A program made the translations under genes and the position numbers. Below are positions 49,801 through 60,419 of a stretch of DNA of 64,000 nucleotides, in pieces. Source of the stretch: Marisa cornuarietis. Its lineage: Eukaryota; Mollusca; Gastropoda; Architaenioglossa; Ampullariidae. The notes below the pieces were generated by a model. The model searched no databases and was not told where the DNA came from. It saw only the letters and a program-made list of their open reading frames with translations. The DNA lies in contig SMMW01000634.1 in the NCBI GenBank assembly GCA_004794655.1, positions 1,398,501-1,462,500 on the forward strand, given 5' to 3'. Within the stretch, counting starts at the first letter, position 1. The number at the start of each line of letters is the position of its first letter.

Positions 49801-52122
49801 TGTCCAGAAGTACTGCCTCCGCCATGGCTTCTCGTGTGACATCTGGCTTCAAGCAGTTTTTTCTCAATCGCATTGTTAGTGTTACATGATTACATAGCAT
49901 CATTGCTACAACATGGTTTTGTAAGCTGTTCACGTAGTCCAGTGATTGTCCGACCACTTGTGACGACACGTCACCTGCACAGACCTGATAGTTCTAGACT
50001 TTCTGCACCACTGAAGTCCATGAGATTGTTTGGTAGTGGAGCCCATTTCTTTAAACCTTTCGCGTCAAGACTTGGAGACAGGAAATCTGCCTGTGACCAT
50101 GACAACCAAGCACCAAAAGTCGCCAGAGGAGATTTTAGGGGAAAATGTCCGTTCAGCCGATTAGTAGCGGGGTTCCACGAAAACAGGGGATTCATTGTGT
50201 CTGGCACAGCTCAGGCTGATGTTAAGCTGCTTTAGAGAGAACTGGTGAGACCTAGGGAGCAGAGGGGGATTTTAACCGATGATGTGGCGATTGGGTGGGA
50301 CTGGCAAGTTGGGAGAGCAGGGTTGGCCACAGGACGGTGGCGACAGGGGAGTTTGTGTCAATGACATGACGAGGGTGCAGCAAGCACAAGTAAGGCATAT
50401 GTGATGACATTCGTCTGACATGTGCTAGTAGCAAACAGTTTTGGACATTCAGATGCCTCCTTCCCTCTGTAGTTGTTATTTTGTCGTGGGGCAGACACCG
50501 ACCGAAGAAGTATTTTTTTAAAAAATCCCATTTAACTCTGCCATGCACTATTGTTCCTCTAGGTGTCATCGATTGAGAAGATGCGACACCATCAGTTAGA
50601 CCCTTTAGAGAGGTCGTTTATTGAATGATACTTTTTATTTGAGTTTTAAGCTGAACCAATAACTAAGTAGCCGGCTCGTATAACAGGGAAAGAACAGATT
50701 GCCCGAGACGAGATCTGAGCCCCGGAGAGCAGTTCCTCACAGGACTGGTGACATTACGCCCCAGGGCCACCTGGTGAGCCATACACTATAGAAGCAAGCC
50801 TGATTTTTTCACTTATTTGGTTTCTGATGCGTAAATTCATTGCTTACCTGGATTTTATTATCAGTTTTTGTGTAACTGTGGCGCCATCGATAGATTTCCA
50901 GAAGTTGTGACAACACAAGGAATTATTATCGAGCATGCAATTGACCACAGTGACACCAGGACTGGTATATCAGTCAAAAAAAATAAAAAGCAAAACACAC
51001 ACACACAAGCAAAAAAAGAAAAAACAAAAAAACAAAAAATCAGTATCGTGATGATCGGCGATCTCGACGACCCTTGGACAAACTTTGGGAAATCATGATA
51101 TCTGATCCCTAGTTTGCGATAAAAAAGGTGAAAAAGATCTCGATGTGGACCTTTCATCCGCTGCGTCAATTTTTCAGCTCAATGGCTAAAACGAAAAGAG
51201 CTTTCTAGTGTCAAAAGAGAAAAAAAATATATAAATCTTTTTTTTTTAATCCGACAGTATTGTTTCAAAATAGTTTAAAAGATATTACAATTATCATTAC
51301 AAATAAAGAGTATTGTTAAATCATAGTCTGACAGTCGGCAAGAAAATCGGTTTAGAAATTGTTCACGACAATAAGTTTTCAAAAAAGTTGAAAAGTTCTT
51401 GATTCCAGTGTGATTCAGCTTCCAAACTGACATTGCGCATGCGTGGGCCGGTATTTCCGCCATGGGCTGGGTTAGTACAGATTAGAGGCTACATTAAACT
51501 GTCTGACGGCTAATTACAGGGCATCGTACACGGGCACATGCAGAAAAAGTTTCCCCTGCCCTCTACTTTCAAGCGGGAAAAAAACCCTGACGATTTATTG
51601 CAACAGTACGCGATTTTCAGGACCGAAAGCACTCTGTCCATCTGTTGCCGGCTTGTGCATGTACAGTGTAAGCTTAAGCTGCTTATCTGGGCAAAAAACT
51701 GAGATCGTCACACTTTATATGTCACCTGCTGCAGGCTATGGCTACATTCGTTGTACCTCATGTGTCATGTGCTGCCTGCAGTGGCAATACTCATTGTATC
51801 GCATGTCACCCTGCTGCGTGCCATGGCAATATTGTATCTCATGTGTCATATTATACTCTATATTTTGGAATGTCTAGGCCTCCTGGGCGATATCAGGATT
51901 TTTTTTTAAAGCCAGATGACAGCAACAAAGCCCAGAACATAGGTTTTATACCGATGTATATGACAGTTATAAGAGTTATATATCTCATATGGCAATATCT
52001 TAGCGATATCCACAATTGTAGTAAAGTAGTAGATCGGGGCAAGGTGATTTGGCTGTATACAATAGTCTCATAATTAGGCATCATCACTTTACTCTCGGTA
52101 CAATTTCCACAATTTTTCTCTC

Positions 52123-52168
<46 letters not shown>

Positions 52169-55100
52169 GCACGCACACACACACACACACAATTCATACA
52201 AATACGGGGAAACACACTTGCGTACGCGAGCATGCACATGAGAACCCAAGTGTGCAACTATTCTTTAAATTCGTCGACTGGAATGTAACTTTCACACAAT
52301 GGCAAAGTCCGGATCACCAAAGGTCAGTCGGGGAGACAGTGTTATTGTGCCCTGTTCAGTTGTGACACTGACTGACAGCCTGTCACTCTACGAGCGGGCT
52401 CAGCCAGGTCGCTGCACGTGCGACCGGTCACCTCTCCACCCGCCACCCTCCATGCACAGAGCCCTGTATTATTTTTTTGTTGTTATTTCTCCTATTTCAC
52501 ACTGAAGAGCCTTCCCACGAGTCTGGCCATGGCACAGAGCACAGAGGTAACTATCACCTGAGGTGTCATCCGAAAACACGACAAACATTAATATGTGTAT
52601 ACAGATTTGTTATGTATATCAAGGTTTATGTATAGGCAACCGTGTCTGTGCGGGGGTTCACATGCTTCTAAACAAATAAAAGACATTTAGGAAATTAGAG
52701 AACTTCTCTGTGCTTGCACATTTACAATAAGAATATTGTGTAAAATTTAATACTTATGCTGTGTGATTTGACATTATAGAGGAGGATTCCTGGCTGTGTG
52801 AAAAGATGTCAAAGATTTACAGGCCTGGACAATATTCTCTAAACAAAAACATCACCTTACCTTTAAAAAAAAGTACTCTTACAAATTTTCAAATCAGATA
52901 AAGATTTCCCGATAAAAACGTCTTCTTAAAATTTTGTGAAAGGCTCGTGTTGAACACTGAAAGTAAAATATAAAATTTTGGTGGACATTATCGTAGGAAG
53001 GATTGAACTCCCTAAATTTTAAAGTTTCATAAGATGATCAGATGGCTGGCGTGAACGACGTCGACGGTGATGACAGTTATAATGACGCGGCTGCGAGTCG
53101 AGTACCTCAACACGACCCACGTGATGTCTTCTCGAGTCCTGGATGACGTCCAGATGAAAAATGTGCTGCGAACGAAAATTGCTGACAGGTGCACTCACAA
53201 ACACGCGCGCACACACACACGCACGCGCACACACAGACTCACATGCCCGCCCGCTCACGTCTTACTTGTTATTTTAAACCCAAGTCTTTGTTCACTTCCT
53301 TTATCACTGCTGCTATATTAGTGTTGACATACCGATTTGTCAACAATAATCACATACGACAACTGTAGTTAGCCCGTACTTTCCAAAAATGGACAACTAT
53401 ATGTGGCTGCTGCCGCCATCATCACCATCACTGCTATTACCACTGATGCTACTACAACTACAAATACCAGCTGCAAGTCAAAAGACAATCAAAGAAGAAG
53501 AGAAGGTTATAAATGGATAATTGATAGTAGCACAGTCGTTTCTATGGATAATCTGAACTGTTTCTATGCTGATGGCACTAAACCTCCTTCCCAACATGAA
53601 AACACAATGTACTCGTTGTTTTGAGACCATTATTATTATGTCTGTGTATTTATATATTTTCTGTGTAAAGCGCTTTGAGTTAGCCTTTGATGGTGGGGTG
53701 TGGCGCAATATAAATTCACTTTATTTTTATTATTGTCAGTTCTCACAGTGTGTTGCTATTGTAAGACAACGTACGGTGAAGTGTGTCACTACTATAAGAT
53801 CATGTACATAAAGTCCCCGCTCTACTTCTGTACATTTCCTAGTACATCTTACCTCAACTTTGGGATAACAAACTGTCTGCTGTGGATGGCAACGATAGTG
53901 GGTTAGGACGATGTGGCGTTGAATCAGGTAGTGGTGATTGTAGTACCTATTGTGGTGGTGATTGAAGTAATAGTGCTTGAGAAAATGTTGAGAATTATAA
54001 TGATTAAGGTAACTGTGTGATTTTTGTTAGTGGTGCCGACTATTTTGATGAAAGTGTTCCTATCACATGCACAAAATATTTTTTCTCTCCCTTTGTCCCC
54101 GCCATCCATTCTGTGTGCAGCAACAAGCTAATGTCGGGAACATCTAAAAACTGTGCAAGCTCTCGCCTGTAGCTGTCGCCACCATCTCGGAATCGGTCTG
54201 CAACGACAAGCATAAAAACGTAGTTGGCATGGTGACCCCACTAGAAAACTGCAAGCTGAACTGGCGGGTGATGGCTTGCTGACAACTGTCTGTCCTCACC
54301 TCTTTACACAGGCTCACCAACACCTGCGCTTCACCACCATCCCTCACTGCGCGTGACGGACGGGGGTCGGTGGAGCACTTGCGGGGGGGGGGGGGAGAAA
54401 TCAAAGGTCAGCGTTTGTCGAACAGTGATTAAACTCTTTCCAAGTTTCATACACGACAAGTTTTACAAAGCTCCATCTACAAGGTGTTGTAAAAAACTAG
54501 AAAATTTGTGTTTAATTAATTTGGAGTCGTAACTTGTAAAAATAAACGAAAACGACAAACAGCTCTCAAGCATGTATTGTGAATTGACATTGTGAACAGA
54601 TAGAGGGTGTCTGTGTGTCTGTGTTTCCTTGTGTGGCTTGTGCGTGCCATGGCATCACGCCGCTCAGTACCTCCCTACGGCGATCCAGCCAGGGACCAGA
54701 GAGACATATAGACAAGCGATAGACACAAACACTGGGACCGGAGGCACTGGTATATAGACAATAGACACAAACACTGGGGCCGGAGGCACTGGCATATAGA
54801 CAAACAATAGACACAAACACTGGGGCCGGAGGCACTGGCATATAGACAAACGATAGACACAAACACTGGGGCCGGAGGCACTGGTATATAGACAAACAAT
54901 AGACACAAACACTGGGGCCGGAGGCACTGGCATATAGACAAACAATAGACACAAACACTGGGACCGGAGGCACTGGTATATAGACAATAGACACAAACAC
55001 TAGGGCCGGAGGCACTGGCATATAGACAAACAATAGACACAAACACTGGGGCCGGAGGCACTGGCATATAGACAAACAATAGACACAAACACTGGGGCCG

Positions 55101-58100
55101 GAGGCACTGGCATATAGACAAACGATAGACACAAACACTGGGGCCGGAGGCACTGGTATACAGACAAACAATAGACACAAACACTGGGGCCGGATGCACT
55201 GGTATATAGACAAATAATAGACACAAACACTGGGGCCGGATGCACTGGTATACAGACAAACAATAGACACAAACACTGGGGCCGGATGCACTGGTATATA
55301 GACAATAGAACAAACACTGGGCCGGAGGCACTGGTATATAGACAAACAATAGACACAAACACTGAGGCCAGAGAGAGGCTCAGACATATAGACAAACGAT
55401 AGACACAAGCACTGAGGCCAGAAAGAGGCTCAGACATATAGACAAACGATAGACACAAGCACTGAGGCCAGAGAGAGGCGCTGACTGACCAACGCAGGAC
55501 AGACACGATTGTGATGAAGAAGGAGGAAAAGCACACTGCATGGGTCAAACATTGTTCTTTCAAAATCTGTGTTTGAGTTACAATATTGTTAACTTTACTT
55601 GAAATGGAACAGCAAAAGTGTTCTTTCTGCACTGAGACATTGCCAAAAAAAAATGTCTGAACAAGTCAAATTATGGTTCTTTTTGATGTGTGACGCCAGT
55701 TACTACATTTGTCGAACAATGTTGTTACGGTCTCAAAATGCATTTAATGTAAATTTGGGTGTCTGGTAAAATGCATTCCTACTGCAGGAGACACTTGCAA
55801 ACACATGCATGGACGGCGTTGCAACTTGATACTGAGATTTTTTGTGGTGAATGTGTCAAGTATTCATTAGAAACCAGACTACACATTGCATTTTGACATA
55901 TTGCGACATCGTGTTGTTTGTAAAGTGTATCCTGTGTCTATCACTCCAACTAGCTTTACCGTTGACAACAGGCATTTTGCTACTGGAATTGTTCTCTGTC
56001 TCTGAACCTTTTGACGTTTTCCGCACCATGTTTGATATTGTGTATCTGGGTAGTAATGTGATTTTACATTCATTGATGTGCACATTTAAGCTTTGGCGAA
56101 GTTACTGATAAAACGCAAAACGAAAATATGCGTGGCATGAATTTTATTTCTTTTAGAAATATTCTTTGGCCAAGGTCAGGAAGTTCCGACTGTTTCACAA
56201 GTCCTCGACTGCACTTCTATCAATCTGCAGATCGTGAAAACCAGACATATTATTTGTAACAATTAATTATTATTACAGATTATTATTACAGGTTATCATT
56301 ATTTTCGCGACCGATACAGTTACCTTTGATCTTACGTGATGACAAGACTCTGAACAAAACAGTTTCAATGGACGGGGACATTTTCTAAGACTGTACAGAA
56401 ATTTCTTTTTCGAAAAATAACGATTTTGACTTTAAACTTTTGAAGATGATGGTTGGCGGTAGGTCAAGAACTGGGTGCGAAGGACTTACTTCGTGTCCAC
56501 CCGCGTATCATTGCCTCTTATGATACATGCTTACCAAAGCTGGCCTGACGTCGGCCTCGTCGACGAACGATGAAGACAACGAGGCCCAAACAGACCAGGA
56601 TCACGACAGCAAGGACACCAGCCAGTGCCGTCACAGTCGCTGACGTTAAGAAACAAACAGAACAGGTAGTTACACCACTGATCTAGTCAACAACTACTAC
56701 AATGCATGAAGCTCTGTATGCATGTGGGAATACAGTCACACTTTTTGTGGTTCTCCTTGTTAGCGTGAATTAATAAAAACATGAACGAATCAAAGGCCTT
56801 GAAAGTGTATAGGTGCTGTGCGTATGAGGTCATGATAGGGTCATGTGAGATCGTAAGGTCATAGTGTGAGATCATGTTATGGTCAGTGCGTGTGAGATGA
56901 TAAGCACTGATAGGTTCACGGTGTGAGATAAGCTCATGGTCACTTTTAATGATTTCTGGGACAAGGACCACGAGTCATGCACTAGCAGCAGACGTACTTT
57001 TGTAATCATCCTCATCTTTGGTAACTGGTGCCACAGGGGTAGGTCTCGTGTTGCCACACTCAGCGTCCCAGTCACCCGGAACCCTGGTCTGGGCAAACTT
57101 CACAAAATCCATCAGCGGACAGTAAGTATTATTACAGCCTGAAAAACACATTGTTTACCTTTGGTCAGGATGGTTTATAAGAACAGAGTATAGACGATCT
57201 TAATGCATGTAGGATGTCAAACGACACAAGAGACAGCGTCACGGACTCACGGTACTCTGTTACGTGTTACACTCTAGCCTTATACACCTCTGCGATGTGT
57301 GTCATAGGCTAGCTTCCGTGCCACGCCAGGGTTTCGATCCCGTCTCCAGTCAACATAATAAAGGGGCGCAACTTTTAGTTTAGGATTTCATACACAGGGC
57401 AAATGATTTCCCTTTATCTATTTATGACCGTATACAGTCTTCGCCTAAATAAAGCGCACTGTATCAGAAGTTCAAGTATACATAAATTTTGTCTTGGTAT
57501 CTGTTTTCTGCATATACATTTTGTGTTAAGCAAAAAAGTTAAACCTGGAGCATATGAGAAACACAGCGGGGTACATGTGCACTGCAACACCGTCATCGTG
57601 CACTCTACAAGCTCATAGTACAATCTAGACGGTCATAGTGCAGTCTACAAGCTCATAGTACAATCGACAAGCTGCTAGTACAGTCTACAAGCTCATAGTA
57701 CAATCTAGACGGTCATAGTGCAGTCTACAAGCTCATAGTCTAGTCGACAAGCCTATAGTGCAGTCTACAAGCTCATAGTCTAGTCGACAAGCCTATAGTG
57801 CAGTCTACAAGCTTATAATACAGTATACATGCTTACAGTGCAGTCTGGAAGTTTGTAGTACGATCTACAAGGTTATGGTGCCATCTTCAAGCCTATGGTG
57901 CAGTCTACAAGCTTATAATATAGTCTTTAAGCTTATAGTGCAGTCTACAAGCCTATAGTGCAGTCTACAAGCTTATAATATAGTCTTTAAGCTTATAGTG
58001 CAGTCTACAAGCCTATAGTGCAGTCTACAAGCTTATAATATAGTCTTTAAGCTTATAGTGCAGTCTACAAGCCTATAGTGCAGTCTACAAGCTTATAATA

Positions 58101-60235
58101 TAGTCTTTAAGCTTATAGTGCAGTCTACAAGCCTATAGTGCAGTCTACAAGCTTATAATATAGTCTTTAAGCTTATAGTGCAGTCTACAAGCCTATAGTG
58201 CAGTCTACAAGCTTATAATATAGTCTTTAAGCTTATAGTGCAGTCTACAAGCCTATAGTGCAGTCTACAAGCTTATAATATAGTCTTTAAGCTTATAGTG
58301 CAGTCTACAAGCCTATAGTGCAGTCTACAAGCTTATAATATAGTCTACAAGCCTATAGTGCAGTCTACAAGCCTATAGTGCAGTCTACAAGCGTAGCCTG
58401 ACGAAAACACGTAGCAAGCCAGATCTGCAGGAACTTGAATCATTCTCATAACCTCTACCATCCCACGCATTCACAACCACGCTATCTGTGCAATATCCGG
58501 GTAACAGACTGTTTGTCAGTCCCTTACGATGCCCAAACTGTCGTTACGCTAACTCACCCGTAATCACGAGGTTGTATGGCTCAACGCTGGTGTCGTTGCG
58601 GTAGCGGAGGCGGACCAAGTGGTCGTGGTCGTGGTCGTCGTACCACAGCTCGAGCAGTACGGCGGCGGCGTAAGGCGTCTGTAAGTTGTTGAACACCTGC
58701 AGGGCTGTCAGCAGCGCTGCCACGGTTATGTCGTGCTACCAACAGACGTTCGACAGTCAACTGCCAGTAATGTGTTGCAGTCTCAACCACTGTCAAACCA
58801 ATATTAATAATGTAGATTTATATAGCGCATTTCTCCACCGGTCAGTAGACTACATGTGCGCTTTACAAATATTTTCGGAATTCAGAACACCTAAGCACAC
58901 ATTCAAACACATACAAAATGTACATAAGACACATGCGGACACAGACTAAAATAAATCAGCAAACAACGGGCTAGAGATACATCAAAAGACATAAAAGAAG
59001 GAATTGTCTCCCCACAAGTTCGGCATAGGAAAGAAATGGTAGACTGCATGATGGAAAAGGTGAAAATGAGAAGAGGTTTGTTCAGACCTCTGATGTGAGA
59101 TATAAAATACGGAGCAGCCATAGTATGCACTATCTCCACCCTATACACCTGTAGGTCTCAGAAGACACCGAGTGTTAACACGTGTTCCTACGGCTACAGA
59201 GACGTGAGACTACAGAGTACATAGCGACCCTCACAATGATGAGTGGCATAACGCTTGCATCAAGAGTCGAAACAAATCAAGATGTAATTGGAGAAAAGTT
59301 ATCAGAGAATGAAATCTATGCTCCTGGCTCATTGATGCAAAAGCGGCAAGATGGTGCAGTTAAGACCGCTACTCCGCTAGTCAAGCGCGTGAAGTGGTCC
59401 AAAAAAAGAAGCCACGTGGCGCAGGCAGAGAAGAACAATCCAGAAGACAGCAAGTGGTGTAGCAAAAGCACAGATCAAACAGAAGACATTGAGGGTAACG
59501 CGGATCGACAAAAAAAAAAAAAGGAATGGAGATCAGTGCCTCTGCGCAGTGTTTGTAAGATATGCTTTTTTTATTGGACTTTTGCTCATGCTAGAGAACG
59601 AAAGAAGAAGGAGAATAAAACGACGATGAAGAAGAACAGTCTACTGAAATGTTTCTGTGATGTTGTTGATGTTGTAACTGGGTTCCTCTCGCGCGTAATT
59701 TTCCAAGATTAGAACAAAAACTTCCTTACGTGACTCTAACATTGGGAGGGGCAGCTCGCGAGCCCCCTGCTCTGCTCCATATGTGAACTAGATATCAGTA
59801 GACAGCCACGCTTAGATTTCACCACAGGAAGTACTTAATGATGTCTATGTTCTACAGATGCTACCAGGAGATGATTCTGTCTACCCCCATGTTCTGCAGA
59901 TGTTACCATGAGATGACCCTGTCTTCGTAAGCCTTAATGCACAACTCACCAGGCTCAATATTTGTGCCGACGGAACTCATCAGGTTCAATACTTAGACCA
60001 ACAGAACTCATCAGGCTCAATATTTTAGCCCACATAATTCATCAGGCTATTTGTACCATGATAGACACAATTCACATAACAGCATAGTTCACCAGACTGA
60101 ATACTTGTAACAGCATTAGTCACGATGGTTCACTTCTTTTACTTACCGCTGAGTACATGAACATCTTGTAACTCTGACTACCTGGCTCGTGTACTGAAGA
60201 GTTGATATTCGACAAGATCTCTTTCAGTAACGGAC
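43835..60235 (-). CDS. Histidine acid phosphatase, membrane-anchored (ACP2/ACP3/ACP4 family), 3' part of gene
   Basis: Exons on the minus strand join in phase: 60235-60147, 58735-58558, 57138-56998, 56639-56535, 44897-44792 and, tentatively, 43898-43835. The first ends MFMYSA and the second opens HDITVAALL, giving the YSAHD catalytic motif in which Asp is the proton donor of this family. [14 protein letters not shown] then VRLRYRND and EPYNLVI match the PYASC--EL and YRNET--PY-L part of prostatic and lysosomal acid phosphatases. [15 protein letters not shown] and PGDWDAEC match the C-terminal disulphide region. A 24-residue helix followed by RRRGRRQ and a tail of about 55 residues make it type I, so a lysosomal or cell-surface monoesterase is expected. 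The RHG-containing 5' exons lie beyond the window. Which vertebrate paralogue it matches cannot be decided here. Confidence 0.87.
44792..44897 (-). CDS. Acid phosphatase cytoplasmic-tail exon
   Basis: After acceptor TTGTTCAG, the two bases AT complete the split Asp codon. The exon then encodes [20 protein letters not shown] plus [14 protein letters not shown], ending before GTAAGAG. Splice sites and phase agree, although the intron to the TM exon is about 11.6 kb. I know of no homologue for this tail. Confidence 0.68.
44898..47640. other. Acid phosphatase intron, left part, no gene seen
   Basis: A plus-strand open frame at 45049-45516 (155 codons) and overlapping frames at 46488-47050 have no family resemblance. 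CTGCTGGCTNG(T/C)GAG phrases at 45030-45100 form a short tandem duplication. A CT-rich tract lies at 47085-47145. Confidence 0.5.
47640..48130 (-). pseudogene. LINE reverse-transcriptase fragment (L2/CR1-like), minus strand
   Basis: The open stretch 47991-47725 contains [40 protein letters not shown] and [19 protein letters not shown] and the catalytic Y-ADD are diagnostic of non-LTR RT. Upstream on the minus strand the frame reads [15 protein letters not shown]. After a stop the frame continues loosely into a region with a frameshift. Both ends are truncated. It is sense-oriented with the host phosphatase gene. Confidence 0.88.
48131..49420. other. Acid phosphatase intron, no gene seen
   Basis: AT-rich, only short ORFs. 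No repeats of note. Confidence 0.45.
49427..50207 (-). other. Unidentified open frames, possible decayed TE protein
   Basis: Two minus-strand frames nearly abut with a one-base frame change. 50207-49971 reads [20 protein letters not shown] then [17 protein letters not shown]. 49969-49427 contains [20 protein letters not shown] and [12 protein letters not shown]. The text looks more protein-like than average noncoding sequence, but I recognise no domain and the plus strand is also open over 49873-50235. It lies in a phosphatase intron. Confidence 0.25.
50690..50790 (-). repeat. Putative tRNA-derived SINE head
   Basis: The minus strand reads GGTGGCCCTGGGGCGTAATG and then, about 50 bp on, GGGGCTCAGATCTCGTCTCG. 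These are box A- and box B-like. Layout resembles the candidate at 19385. Not a functional tRNA by eye. Confidence 0.4.
50800..53630. other. Acid phosphatase intron, no gene seen
   Basis: Contains A-rich and CA microsatellite tracts (50990-51040, 52129-52190, 53207-53236) and short ORFs without family resemblance. Confidence 0.45.
53640..53745 (+). repeat. LINE/SINE 3' tail relic
   Basis: CTGTGTAAAGCGCTTTGAGT is followed by GGCGCAATATAAATTCACTT and a TTTATTTTTATTATTG end. This layout is the widespread L2-type tail with an ATT-rich terminus. The body of the element is not recognisable. Confidence 0.6.
54040..54240 (-). other. Short protein-like open frame, possible exon
   Basis: The frame reads [20 protein letters not shown] then [20 protein letters not shown] and stops at TAG (54042-54040). 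An acceptor-like TTGTCGTTGCAG at 54198 would join in phase with the acid phosphatase TM exon. An open frame also continues upstream to 54240. There is no recognised domain. It could be an alternative 3' exon, a TE fragment or chance. Confidence 0.25.
54703..55483. repeat. Minisatellite, 46-bp unit, 17 copies
   Basis: The unit contains CACTGGGGCCGGAGGCACTG, then GCATATAGACAAACAATAGA and CACAAA. Variants carry GACC for GGCC, ATGC for AGGC, and a 5-bp deletion. The last three units switch to an AGAGAGAGGCTCAGAC form. The minus strand lacks stops in all three frames, which creates ORFs of 280, 227 and 210 codons. They are a by-product of the repeat (46 is not a multiple of three), not genes. Confidence 0.95.
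55640..56534. other. Acid phosphatase intron next to the TM exon, no gene seen
   Basis: AT-rich unique sequence with short overlapping ORFs only. Confidence 0.5.
56535..56639 (-). CDS. Acid phosphatase exon with transmembrane helix
   Basis: The exon encodes [20 protein letters not shown] then VFIV and the stop-transfer [10 protein letters not shown]. Phase matches the stalk exon; donor GTAAGC. Confidence 0.85.
56998..57138 (-). CDS. Acid phosphatase exon, C-terminal lumenal part
   Basis: The exon encodes [19 protein letters not shown], then [14 protein letters not shown], then an acidic stalk ending DEDDYK. Three cysteines match the family's C-terminal disulphide cluster. Confidence 0.9.
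57599..58392. repeat. Higher-order minisatellite, 20-bp monomer in a 60-bp unit
   Basis: The basic monomer is of the form CAGTCTACAAGCNTATAGTG. From 57901 to 58320 a 60-bp trimer is repeated seven times with no difference: CAGTCTACAAGCTTATAATA, TAGTCTTTAAGCTTATAGTG, CAGTCTACAAGCCTATAGTG. The left 300 bp are diverged monomers. The array lies in the acid phosphatase intron 57139-58557. Confidence 0.97.
58558..58735 (-). CDS. Acid phosphatase exon with catalytic His-Asp
   Basis: The exon opens with [20 protein letters not shown], then [19 protein letters not shown], then [22 protein letters not shown]-repeat (DDHDHDHDH) replaces the usual short acidic loop. Acceptor TTGGTAG, donor GTGAG. Confidence 0.92.
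58797..58950 (+). repeat. LINE/SINE tail-like repeat with TATATAGCGC motif
   Basis: AATATTAATAATGTAG then TTTATATAGCGCATTTCTCC and GTGCGCTTTACAAATATTTT. Same layout as 23286-23370 and the reverse of 53640-53745. Confidence 0.55.
59236..59712 (+). other. Unidentified 158-codon open frame in an intron
   Basis: ATG at 59236 opens [20 protein letters not shown] and a Lys-rich sequence ending FLSRVIFQD. It runs antisense in the acid phosphatase intron. No domain is recognised; a lysine-rich composition from A-rich DNA could give it by chance. It could be a remnant of a TE ORF1. Confidence 0.2.
59860..60110. repeat. Two degenerate tandem repeats
   Basis: About 59865-59930 holds a two-copy repeat (GATG(C/T)TACCA(G/T)GAGATGA). 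About 59940-60060 holds four decayed copies of AACTCATCAGGCTCAATA. Intronic. Confidence 0.6.
60147..60235 (-). CDS. Acid phosphatase exon (before the HD motif)
   Basis: After acceptor GTCAG the exon encodes [20 protein letters not shown] followed by [10 protein letters not shown], ending before GTAAGT. It is equivalent to the GPL-NEIL...LIMYSA block of mammalian acid phosphatases. Confidence 0.9.
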
Positions 60236-60419
60236 CTGACGTTTTCAAACAGAGTAGGGTTAATAACGTTAGGGGGTTTTTGGCAACGGAAGATATAAAG
60301 TTTTCAGACAAGACAATGCTTTTTCAACGAGGAGAAGAAACTATTTATAGATTATGCAACGTCAGTACCTAAGATATGATTTATCGAAATGAGTTAAAGA
60401 GAAAAGTTAAAGTCAGTAT

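Noticed and set aside
54566..55632. Long minus-strand ORFs of 280, 227 and 210 codons
   Set aside because: They arise from a stop-free 46-bp minisatellite read in all three frames; there is no start context, domain or splice logic.
57599..58392. CRISPR-like array appearance
   Set aside because: Units are contiguous 20/60-bp repeats without unique spacers, in an animal intron.
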